64,000 bases of DNA from Branchiostoma floridae. Its lineage: Eukaryota; Chordata; Leptocardii; Amphioxiformes; Branchiostomatidae. The first letter of the stretch is position 1, and every line of letters starts with the position of its first letter. The translations under genes were made by a program, and so were the position numbers. Shown in pieces: positions 1-12,600 of the stretch. The notes beneath the pieces were generated by a model. The model was not told where the DNA came from, did no database searches, and saw nothing but the letters and a program-made list of their open reading frames with translations. The stretch spans positions 23,390,876 through 23,454,875 of the forward strand of contig NC_049986.1 of assembly GCF_000003815.2 (NCBI RefSeq), in the 5' to 3' direction.

Positions 1-640
1 CATGCTCTCCTGCATCATCTTTCAACCTTACATAGCAACAGCTTCCATAGCAACAGTAACCAAGGTGACCCACCTTTGGTCAGGAGCAGGTGTTTGATGG
101 TCTCCAGTGTCAGCATGCTCACCTGCATCATCTTTCAATCTTACATAGCAACAGTCCCCATAGCAACAGTAACCATGGTGACCCACCTTTCGTCAGGAGC
201 AGGTGTTTGATGGTCTCCAGAGTCAGCATGCTCTCCTGCATCATCTTTCAACCTTACATAGCAAAAGTTTCCATAGCAACAGTTCCCATGGCAACAGTAA
301 CCATGGTGACCCACCTTTGGTCAGGAGCAGGTGTTTGATGGTCTTCAGGGTGAGCATGATCTCCTGCATCATCTTTCAATCTTACATAGCAACAGTTGCC
401 ATAGGAACAGTTCCCATAGCAACAGTAACCATGGTAACAGTAACCATGGTGACCCACCTTTTGTCAGTAGCAGGTGTTTGATGGTCTCCAGGGTGAGCAT
501 GCTCTCCTGCATCATCTTTTAACCTTCCTTAGCAACAATTTCCATAGCAACAGTTCCCATAGCAACAGTAACCATGGTGACCCACCTTTTGTCAGGAGCA
601 GGTGTTTGATGGTCTCCAGAGTCAGCATGCTCTCCTGCAT
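1..640. repeat. Minisatellite spanning the 3' end of TRPM coiled-coil exon
   Basis: There are six tandem copies, with starts near 1, 114, 227, 355, 498 and 626, so unit lengths are 113, 113, 128, 143 and 128 bp. The steps of 15 bp come from an internal 15-mer of the type catagcaacagttcc that varies in copy number. Each copy repeats the last 58 nt of the exon ([19 protein letters not shown] on the minus strand), the GT donor and some intron. The extra exon tails have length 58 nt, which breaks phase, so they are probably not coding. Confidence 0.9.
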
Positions 641-3600
641 CATTTTCTCCACCTTGACGACGCGATCGTGGAGCCGGTCGTGCCTCCTCCTCACCCGGAC
701 GTCCAGGCGGGACAGGTCATCGCTCACCTGCTCATAGCTGGGGGAAAAAGGAAAGGAAAACTTTAACTTAAAGAAGTATTACATTCCATCAACATAATTT
801 GAGTTTTTCCACCCTTTCAATCAACTCCCCCAGAGCACTAATGCACCCAGCTAAACTAACAGATAGAAATCTGGAAGTCTCTCACACTGTCACTAACCAC
901 CAAAGCCCTAATAAAAACCCTACTCACACTTCAGTCTGTGTCATCTGCCTGCTCTCCTGAGCTGCCTGTTTCCTCTGACTGGAGTTGAAGCTGTGAGCGC
1001 AGGACTTCCAGAAACTGAACCTGTCTTCGTCGAGTTCCTCTCCATCTGGAACATCCAGCCCCCCATCCACCATGTCCTGGCTGGAGTAGGTCTTCTCTCC
1101 ATACGCCACCTTGATCTGATGGGATGGTGCATTTTGTTAGTCTAGGGCCACACCAAACTTATTTTGGGGTTCTCTGATTTAAAATTGAAAGAAAACGTGC
1201 TGAACTTGAATGTCAATGGCAACATGACAATAGAGTCAGAGGTGAAAGTCTGTCCCATGGTTCACAAAGATTTAAAGCATAAATAGACACAACTTGTTCT
1301 TCTGGCAAAGTGTGTCAGCTGAAAAGAAGATGCATCTGTCAAAACCATCTATGGTAATCTTCCCTGAGTGTCCCATAGTCTCAGGCAGAGGCGTGTCCAG
1401 TTCGAAGGTCACTGTCTTCACTCATCCTCTGAAGACCGAGGGGAAAGACCTACTCGAGAAAGCTCACCTAACCAGCAACCATTTCCAGAGACACTGGGAT
1501 TGATATTGAGGACTTAGGAGCAGCTATGAAAGATCGAGTGCTATGGAGAGACGCCGTCTTGCCCCGCCTGCTAGGGACAACAGATGATGATGAGAATCAG
1601 GGACAGAGCGAGATGTAGTTGTGTGAACTGGTTTCAATTGAGCAATGTACCATGTTTATAGTATTCTTATGATTAGGAATACAATGGAAATAATTTGCAA
1701 TGCCAGATGTCAGCACCAAGGACATTATAATGCATTTGAAAACACCTAACAACAACATCCCTGTCCTGGGTGCTGAATGTTGCATTCAGCATTGCAGATC
1801 ATTTGTACGACCTAATATGCTCAAACCTTTAAACTTTGGGACTAAGGAATTCATGTCTTGCAATTACACGATTAGACTTCAGATACATCGAATATGGTTA
1901 CATTATATGTTTAGCACCAGCACATGTAGAAACACAACCGGTACCAGCAGCGACAGCAAGCTTCATTCCTTCACTACTCACTCACTCACTCATTCCCTCA
2001 CTCACTCAACCCACAAACACCCACCTTAGTGACAACCCTGCACTTCCAACACCAGCACATGTAGCGGCCCAGCATGTAGATGTAGTGGAACAAGACCAGT
2101 GGTGGAGGCAGGCTTCATTCTTTCACCCACTCACTCTCTCAACAAACAAACAAACAAACAAACAAAAAAACACCCACCCACCTTAGTGACAACCCTGCAC
2201 TTCCAACACCAGCACAGGTAGCGGCCCAGCATATAGATGTAGTGGAAGATGACCAGTGGAGGAGGCAGGCTGTCACGCCGGTCCAGGTCGATGATCAGCT
2301 TGTAACGCTGGTACATCCAGATCTCCCGCGACTCCCCGTGTACCCTCTGGTAAGTTTTACTGCAAGTAAAATACTTATTGAATGCAGGCTTAAGTAACAC
2401 CTAACAGTAAAGCTGGTTCACCTTTATCCATGGGGTAACCTATTAAAGTTTTTCAGGCAGAAATTTTTTTTAAATTCTATTCGGGTAAAGGCACAGGTCT
2501 GGACCCGCACCTACAGTAAACCTCTTTATGTCATACCTGTGACGCGAAAACGTTCGATACGGGTGTTCCGGACTGGGCCATAACTTCCGTATCTCACCGG
2601 TTTGAAAGGCGTATCACACGGGCTCCATTCGAATAAATCAAACTGTTTTGAGCGGGCCGAGTACGGCGCCATCAAAAGTTCGAATACCTGATTCGGACGT
2701 TGGAACATTACTGATGCAACACTTTCTGTTCGAGGGCACCAAATTTGTTCAACTTCTGGCGCATTTCGCATCAAAACATGGGTTTTCTCAGGTGGGTATG
2801 ACATAAATAAAATACAACACGGTGTATTCCGCATCACCCTCGGTCCCAGCCCTCCCGCGGGTCGGATCACCTGACAGCCGAAGGCGGGCTGATACCTTGG
2901 GTGATACGGAATACACCGTGTTGTATTCTATATGTATGTTAAGGTACACAGCCCTATATAATGACTTACACACACAACAAAAGGATGAGCCCGACTCACT
3001 TGAACATAGCGAAGAGCACGGTGAGGAGGCCGAACCGCACACAGATGAGATAGAAGCTGAGAGACATGTAGAGGAACCAGTGACCCTCGCACGCGTCCGA
3101 GGTTTCCGCTGGGCAGGTCGGCATGGTAACGTTGGGGGCGTACCAACTGGGAGGCTGGTCGGGGGGTGGTACCACAACCAAGCTATCACAGTTACCTGGA
3201 GAAAGAAATGACACAATTTTTTTTTTTCACTTTTTTTTTTTTTATTTTTCTTTTTTTTTTTCAATTCGGAAATGATGAACATACGGCTCCACCTGTCCAA
3301 TTGTATTTGATGGTTCTTGGATTTGAAACTATAATACTAAATTAAAAAATTAACTTTAAAACAGAGCCTATTTGCAAACACCGTTTGCCAGCATATTTCG
3401 TGCAATTATCCGGGTGGTGCAGTAATGCAAAGTTTTCCAGCTGAAGAGTGCAGTAATCCATTGTGCAATTAACTGGCCTCTAATTTATTAACTATTCAAT
3501 GTACAAAAGGACCAAAAGACCTATATACCTTCCAGGTAGCTGTATGGAGTGAGCCAGACATGTAGCCAGGGTCTCCAGACCAGCATCTCCACCACACTGC

Positions 3601-6600
3601 TGTCCAGCTGGTGCCAGGGCTGCAGCAGGATCTGGGACACCACGCCATGGATGCACATGAACACCACAAGCAGACGGAAGAACACCACCAGGTCGATCTG
3701 AATCTGTGAAAAAAGGAAGACAAAATAATTATAATGAAATGTTGTCATATCTTGTGGACAACATGTTACCTTCTGTCAAAACAAATTCCCTATATAAGGG
3801 CTACAAGCAGGCTATGCGGCACCAAGCAGGATCTGTTAATCCTCAACACACAGACACAGTCCTTACCATCTTCCTGAGCATGACCAGCCTGGGTCCCAGT
3901 GAGAGACTGTTCGGAGCGAACACATACAGCAACCGCAGGAAGAAGAAGAACACCATGATGGCCAGCAGCAGTTTGGCGTCCTTTGGGTGAACGAACCCCA
4001 CCCGCGTCCCCACGACCTTCACGACAAAGTGCGCCACCCAGAACAACACGATCAGGACGGTCTCTGTGTAGCCCCAGACATTGTGCCAACCTGAAGAGCT
4101 TTTGAACATCTGGAGAAAAAGAAAAGTAGAGTTGTTCGACAAAAATTTTCTAACAGGTAACGTTTCCTAGGTGATGGAACAAATTCAAAATGTTGAATTC
4201 TACCAGCAGCGATGATTTTTTGGACAGTCTCTGTAGCCCCAGACATTGTGCCAACTGGAGGAGCTTTGGAACATCTGTAGGTAGAAATTGAGCTTTGTCT
4301 CAACACGTTTCCTAGGTGATGGAACAATTTGTTGGATTCTACCAGTACAGATGAGTTTCTGTACTAGAAACAGTTGGATATGATAAGACTCCATACCACC
4401 TGCTGCTTTCCCTACTTAACACTTAGAGACAGATCATGAGAGTTGATCAAACTCCACTACCGTTGGACTAGCTCCCTTCTGTAGTGGCCTGTGTGACCAA
4501 AGGGCTATAGAAACGAAGATTGGCAGCGCCAATACATAAGTAAAAAGATTTAATAACTATACTGGATGTGGTGTTCAGCACCAGGGACAGGGCCTGTTGT
4601 TATATTTGTCCAAAGACTAATGAGCCTGAAGAGGGATCTGACCCCTCAAAAAAAAATTAAATTGGGTTCAATACTAGCGAAAGGCGTTGGTTGGATAGTG
4701 TTTTCAGCACCATGGACAGGGCCTGTTGTTATGTTTGCCCAATGACCAATGTGCCTCAAAAAGGATCCCCCCCCCCCAAATAATGAAATTTCAGTTCAGC
4801 ATTGGAGACAGAAGTCAGTTGGATGGTGTTTTCAGCACCTCAGACAGGGCCTGTTATTATGTTTGTCCAATGGCCAATAAGCCTGAAAAAAGGACCTGAC
4901 ACCTAAAAATAACAAAATTAAGTTTGGCACCAAGGACAGAAGTCAGAAGTCAGTTGGATGATGTTTTCAGCATCAAGGACAGGGACTGTTGTTATAGTTA
5001 TGTTTGCCCATAACCAATTTGCCCGAAAAAGGATCTGACACTACAAAACAATGATTGAGTTCAGCACCAGGGACAGATGTCAGTTGGATAGTCTAGTGAA
5101 GTCAGTTGGATGGTGTTTTCAGCACCAGGGACAGGGACTGTTGTATTCATGATGAGCAGCCTCACCTCATTATCCCTGTATATGGTCCGGATGAGCTCGA
5201 CGATGGATGTTGTCATCCACAGGCTGATGGCCATGTCCAGCAGGATGTTCCCACAGCCCGGCAGCAGTCCGGAGAGGGACAGGAGGAACAGGAAGATCAT
5301 GTAACACAGCTGGGGAGGGGGGCAGATAGAAACAAAAGCAATCAACATCCCTCGTGGTNNNNNNNNNNNNNNNNNNNNNNNNNNNNNNNNNNNNNNNNNN
5401 NNNNNNNNNNNNNNNNNNNNNNNNNNNNNNNNNNNNNNNNNNNNNNNNNNNNNNNNNNNNNNNNNNNNNNNNNNNNNNNNNNNNNNNNNNNNNNNNNNNN
5501 NNNNNNNNNNNNNNNNNNNNNNNNNNNNNNNNNNNNNNNNNNNNNNNNNNNNNNNNNNNNNNNNNNNNNNNNNNNNNNNNNNNNNNNNNNNNNNNNNNNN
5601 NNNNNNNNNNNNNNNNNNNNNNNNNNNNNNNNNNNNNNNNNNNNNNNNNNNNNNNNNNNNNNNNCACATAGAAACAAAAGCAATCACCATCCCTCATGGT
5701 TAATCTTATTATAATGGGAGCAGTCCGACAGGGGACAGAGGGAACAGGAAGATCATGTAACACAGCTGGGGAGGGGGGCACATAGAAACAAAAGCAATCA
5801 ACATCCCTCATGGTTAATCTTATTATAATGGGAGCAGTCCGGACAGGGACAGGAGGAACAGGAAGATCATGTAACACAGCTGGGGAGGGGGGCAGATAGA
5901 AACAAAAGCAATCAACACCCCTTGTGGTGTAAATACACATGAATGGCAACAGTGCATAGACAGGGACAGTAAGAACAGGAATATCATGTGACGCAGCTCT
6001 GGGTAAAGTGAAAGAAAAAAATAGCATCCTTTGTGGTGTACGAGTGCACGACGTAAATTTCATGATTCTGTTAACTTTTGACAGTAACTGTTGCATCTCA
6101 AATTGATGGTACAAGAAAAATGTTTTGCATAAGGGTGCATGAAGTTTAAGCATCATTAAGTAAAGTATTGTCTTATATCTACCGTATTCTAAGGATGTCT
6201 ACTTTGAACAATTCAGTATGTCTGTCAGTCATATCAGATTCTGTTAATAAGAATTAAAATATAAATGTTCAAACTTATTTTTCAATTAACATTTTTTCTA
6301 ATGAATACAGCTTAATTAGAAACTTTCAGAAGATTTTTTTACAAGATTAGAGTAACACAAAGAATGGCAACTTTGAATAATGAATAATCAACCTACCACA
6401 TGAGCCCAGTACTTGGTGATGGGGGCCGTCCACAGGGCCTTGACTCGGCGGAAGAAGTTCAGAAGGCAGGTGTTGAGGGTGCAGTTGCAGTGGTAGCCTG
6501 TACAGTACCGACAAGAAGCTTCGCAGCCCTCCTCCACTTGCCTCTCCACATGCTGGTATATCTGGAAAAGATGTACAACATAATTAGTACAAACTTGTAC

Positions 6601-9600
6601 TGGGTACAATCATAATAGTTCAGAAGGCAGGTGTTGAGAGTACAGCTGCTACCCTGTACAGTACCGACGAGATACCTCACAACCTTCCTCTACCTGACGT
6701 TCTACGTGCTGGTATATCTGGGAAGATAATTCACAACATAATCAGCACAAACATTGTACATTGTAGGTAGTACGGTAGTACAATCATGGTTTAAAAGGCA
6801 GGTGTTGAGAGTACAGCTCCTAGACCGTACAGTACCTACAAGATGCCTTGCAGCCTTCCTCAACCTGCCTCTCCACATGCTGGTATATCTGGGGAGAAAA
6901 TGCACTACATAAAACATGTACAATGTAGTTATTTATCATTTTTTTTCTGTGTTACAATCATAATGGATCAGTAGGCAGGTGTTGAGAGTGCAGCTGCAGT
7001 GGTACCCTGTACAGTGCAACACTATAACAGGTGCAAGAGAGAAACAGGCGCGCAAGAGAGAAGTAGGTGCACGAGCAAAACAGATGCGCAAGAGAGACAA
7101 AAGAGCACGAGAGAGAAAGATGTGCGCAAAAGAAAAACATATGCCCAAGAGAGAAACAAGTGCACAAAAGAAAAACAGATGCACAAGAGAGAAGCATGTG
7201 CACGCCAGAGAAGTAGGTGCGGCAGAAGCAGATACACCAAAGAAAAACAGTTGCGCAAGAGAGAAACAGATGCGCAAGAGAGAAACAGATGCACAAGAGA
7301 GAAACAGATGCGCAAGAGAGAAACAGATGCGCAAGAGAGAAACAGATGCGCAATAGAGAAACAGATGCGCAAGAGAGAAACAGGTGTGCAGGAGAGAAAC
7401 AGATGTGCAAGAGAGAAACTGATGTGCAAGACAGAAACAGATGCGTAAGAGAGAAACAGATGCGCAAGAGAGAAACAGATGTGCAAGAGAGAAACAGATG
7501 CGCAAGAGAGAAACAGATGCGCAAGAGAGAAACAGATGCGCTAGACAGAAACAGATGCGCAAGAGAGTAAACAATTGGGCAAGAGAGAAACAGATGCGCA
7601 GAAGAAAAACAGGTGTGCAAGGGAGAAACAGATGCGCTAGAGAGAAACAGATGCGCAAGAGAAAAACAGATGCGCAAGAGAGAAACAGATGCGCAAGAGA
7701 GAAACAGATGCGCAAGAGAAACAGGTGCACAAGAGTGAAATAGGTGCTTGATAGAAAAACAGATGTGCAAGAGAGAAACAGGTGTGCAAGAGAGAAACAG
7801 ATGCGCAAGAGAGAAACAGATGCGCAAAAGAGAAACAGGTGCGCAAGAGAGAAGCAGGTGTGTGCGAGAGAAACAGGTGCACGAGAGAGAAACAGGTGCT
7901 TGATAGAAAAACAGGTGCGCAAGAGAGAAACAGGTGTGCAAGAGAGAAACAGATGCGCAAGAGAGAAACAGATGCGCAAAAGAGAAACAGGTGCGCAAGA
8001 GAGAAGCAGGTGTGTGCGAGAGAAACAGGTGCACGAGAGAGAAACAGGTGTGCGAGAGAGAAACAGGTGCACAAGAGAGAAACAGGTGCGCAAGAGAGAA
8101 ACAGGTGCAAGCGGGCTGGTGGCGGGGTTTGACTGCAAGCTGTCTCAAGAGCTTGCCTTGCTCCTCTACCTGATGCTCTACATGCTGGTATATCTGGGGA
8201 GAAAATGAACAACAACATATACAACATAATCAGTACAAACTTTACAATGTAGGTAAAACAGCAACAACATTATAGTATTACCGGGTTCTGGTAGACACTG
8301 TTCTGGATGCCACTCTGCTGACTCCCCCTCAAAAGTTCCTTTCTCCTCTGAGCCTTCTGCTCCTCAACGGTCGGCTTCAGGAACCGGAAGTCGATGAAGA
8401 AGAACATAGGGAAGATCAGGAAGGCACTGAGCAGGATCTGGAACAAAAACATCATCATACAGCATTATTTGTTTAACAATTTATTGCATCAATGGTGTAG
8501 ACAGTCCTCCATGGAGTCTTTGAACACCAACATTTAATTTTGCTTTTAGTATCTGACTGAAGTCCCCAACCTAGCTATTATACATTGTATTAACAATCTG
8601 ATGTTGACCTCTGGTAATTTTGACTAAGACTCAAAATCGTGGTCAAAAGTAAGTGTTCATCTTGAGAAAGGATGTGTAATACCTTTGATAATATCATACT
8701 TTTTAAATATGACTGTCATTTAAGGTGACCGTCCCATTTTTGCTCTTTATGAGGCCAGTAAAATTGTATTTGAGTGCTGATGTCAACCATTCCACATCAG
8801 ATTCTGTCAGAAGGAACAATTTTTTGATTGAGTCAGAATAGGCCAACAGTAATTAAAGGCCACAATATGCTGTACCACAACTGTATCAACAGATGAACTT
8901 GAAGTTAGCGACGAGGAAACAAACCTTAAGCCAGCTGGGCAGGAAGCTTGCCATGGTCTTCTTCACACTGATCCCTCCCATATACTTCCTCTTAACCCAC
9001 TTCCGACAGCAGGGATGCGCTATGAACTTCTTACACTTGCTGTCGTACGCGACCTCTATCGCCGTCTTGACCTTCAAGTCTGGGATCATCTCATTTAGGA
9101 TGTCCGTGGCTTTCTTGGTCGACTCCTTGTATCCCGTGTCTAAGACACCGACTGCCAGGTCTTCATACTCACTGTTAGGGGAAGAATAATGAAAACAAAT
9201 TTAATGTGAATGGTTTACAGAGACGTAGAAATGTTTGCAGACTCTGTGAAACTAAGTTAAATTTAGTGAGTCCACACCAATTTGATTTATTGGTTCAGTG
9301 ATAATAAGGACATATTCAATTTTGCTAAGACTAGATTTCAAAGCCATATTATGATGAGTTTTATACAAACTATCAACTAGTACTGCTGCTTGAGTTCTGC
9401 ATTTTGCATCATTATCATGATGTCTACTTTGATGGAAAAGTAAACATGTTGTTTTTGCTCCGTTCCTTCTTCTTCTTCAAATAAAGTCAACGACCTAGAC
9501 CAGACCGCTGTCACCATGGTTACCGTAAAGTAGCAGGCACCCCATGGTGTTCGGTTACATAATGTAGCAAATGGCCTAATACAGACCTAGAGGGGCTTGG

Positions 9601-12600
9601 GTCTTAAATTGATTTGATAAGATTCTTATTAATAACAAGATTCTGAAGTATACATACACAACCAGGGTCTCCATCTCCTTCCGTAGTGTGGTGTCCTCCA
9701 CAAACTTGGTGAGAGACATGTAGACCCGGCGGATGTAGAGCGCCAGCGGTATCGGGTCCTCGGTCTGTTCCCAGATGATCCGCACCAACCGCTGCTTGTT
9801 TACCAGGATCGCCCATAGCAACAGGTCCATCATCACCTAAGGAGGGAGGGGTATTCATAATCATTGTAGAATTTTCAAAGTTCATAAAAATGTCAGTGAT
9901 AAGCTTAAAATTTTCATTACTGAGTAGAGGCCTTGATGTACTTTGTTGTCTTGAAATTTTTGTTGTCATTTAGTTTCCAGCTCATTTTGATCATCTTTAA
10001 TTTATGTCTGTCATTTTAGAACATTTCAATGACATGTAGATTTAATGTAATAATAAAGTTTAGGCTCAGTATCTAGAAAATTTAATCTAAAAATCTCTAT
10101 TGATGTGGCCTTTCAAATTTGAAGAAAAAGGGGTTTTAAAACATGAACAGTACTAATCTTGATCTCATAAACTTTAAATGCAATAATAAACACGATTTTT
10201 CTACATTTACCTAGTACCTATTATTAGTAAGTTTTCTTATGGAAGCTGCTGCTTTCTAGAACAGCAGTCAAACACCCAACCTATCATATATAAATCAAAA
10301 CTGGTGCCATTTTTAAACATCCACACACCTTAGTTTTCTTCTGGAAGCTGCTGAGGCACATGAGCGCGGCCCTCTCCGTGTTTGGGCGCTCCTTGGTCGG
10401 GTCCTCGTGACAGAAGAAGTAGACTTCAACCTCCGCAATCTGACAGATCACCTTCTTCAGGGTGGTCAGGAAGTTGTCTGGGAGGACTCCAAAATCCTGA
10501 AAATAATAAATTTACAAATAGACTGAATTTATTTGGTGACATTTAATTTCATTTACACATGATCTATCAGCGTAGTCGAGAATTTGTATGTACACATGTA
10601 AGACAACTCCAAACTCCTAGCAATTGTAGGACTGTGAGTGTGTATACTATATGACCAAGACAATGAAGCAATATAATCATACAATAATTGGGCAGTAACT
10701 GTCATTTGATACAATTTTGCTATGCTATTATGACTGACAACAATGCTAGTCTGTTTTGACTGTCAGCCAACAATGCTAGACTAAGTCATTCCATAATGTC
10801 AAAATGAAAACATTCAACTTGGTGTGTGTGAAAAATATCAAAATCTTGTTGGTGTTGGTTTCCAGTGGGGATTTTATAGTATTACATAGTTAAAAAGTGA
10901 TTCGGATTTGGGGAAACTTACAATTTAAGGCTGGGAGTACAAATGTGTGTGACTGTATAATCTAGTAAGTTGTAAAATTGAGACATTTTTGAAATACAAT
11001 AAGTCCTGTACAAATGTATTTGCCTTCAGATATAAAGCATCTTAATAATCATAAAGAAATACATTATCTTAATAGTCGCACTGAAATGTGTAAAGGATTG
11101 TGAAGATACTGACTAAACCAGCATTCTAACTTACATAATGTACAATGTCTGTCTTTGCAATGTTATGTTTTCCCTCAAGCCTACTCTGCAGACTTCTGGA
11201 GTGGCATTTAGTTCCGTATATAGAGAGCGCTGATTTGCAATTTTCAACATGGGATAGGGTTCTTTATGCTGGGAAAGGGAGTTATACCCAGGAGAATAAG
11301 GTTGTCTATATTCTCTGCTTGGGTGCAGCAAATTCCCTTTACCTGCATAGAGAACAATTATTATAATTTGAAAATTGCCAATCAGCACTCCCACCAACAA
11401 TAAATGCCAATCCACAAGGCAGCAAAGAAGGCTATGTTTTGCCCATGCTCTGAGGTATGCCTTTCATGTACACCCCAGCCAACCATGACTGTAAACATAT
11501 CAGGTAACGTGGCTCCTTTCACCCCAGGTTCAGGCCCCAGGCTAAGGTTGCTATGGATTGAACAAAAGGTAACAAAAGACTGTTGACGTTAAAGGCATGA
11601 CTAAATGGAAAGTCCCCACAGTGACAGTACTGGGGAATTCCAATGCTCTAAAACAAGTGGGACAAGCCAAGCCATTATCACCAGAACACGGGCAAGTCTC
11701 TTATATAATGCAGACAGGTTCACAGTTGTAGAGTATCAAACATCCAGGTGAGATTTAGACAACTTATTGACTGGCAATATTGTAAGGTAACAAGGTCTAA
11801 GCTTTGCTGACCTACCGTGTGTATGACTGTACAGTTACATTATGCTTTAAGACTAATTTCTAAATCATTGAAATGTATCTTGGCCCCAAGTAACTTTAAG
11901 CTCAGGCTATCAGCATGACATTTTCATGGCAACATTTTGTTTACAATCCTTTGATGTAGGGTGATCATCAGGAAAAAGACCCGAAAATGTCTGAAACCGA
12001 CGTCACAAGCCTGGCTAACAAACTACAGGACTTGGAGTTGGGCCTCACGCGTCAGACTGGGAAAGAAAGTGGTCATGGGCAGGCTTTAAGAGAAGCCATT
12101 CTCAGCAGCGATAACTTAATGGAGTTAGAAGTCCTGAAAAGTCTTGGAGACCTGCATCTTGAGAAAGGCAAGCTCAGTAGAGATTCAGTAGACTTTGACA
12201 AGGCTGCTGCCCTGTATGCTGCTGCCCTTCTGCGCTGCACAAATCCAGACATGGGACAAACACTGGAACATCGTATCGGCTACATGGAGAAACTCTCCAG
12301 ACAACTGCTGCAGGGGTACTCTCCAAACTTCCTGTGGTTGTCACAAGACTACTGGGGCACTGCTGACAGCAATGTCTTAAGGGTGGCAGAAATTTGTGAC
12401 AAATTGATCAGAAAAACTAAAGGTATACCGTGGCACTCTGTTGAGGAGATCTACTCAAATACATTAGTCGCTGCAATTGCAAATGGTGACATGTTCTTGG
12501 AGGTTGAGGTTCTGAAATCACTTGGAGACCTCTACCTTGAAAAAGGCAAGAAAACCTCTGATGTATCCCAGTTCTCCAAGGCAGCTGCCATGTACAAGAG

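Noticed and set aside
2526-2870. 114-residue minus-strand frame next to the short foldback
   Set aside because: No recognisable domain; it lies inside a TRPM intron, and part of it is palindromic repeat.
5061-6156. Frames running through the N block
   Set aside because: The unresolved bases were translated as X; the only real coding part is TRPM exon 5166-5309.
7022-8112. CRISPR-like array of short direct repeats
   Set aside because: The 19-bp units are contiguous with no unique spacers, and the sequence is animal nuclear DNA.
6936-8227. Long overlapping frames (up to 400 residues) on both strands, repeating [11 protein letters not shown] or [11 protein letters not shown]
   Set aside because: They are translations of the 19-bp minisatellite; both strands and several frames are open simply because the unit lacks stops.
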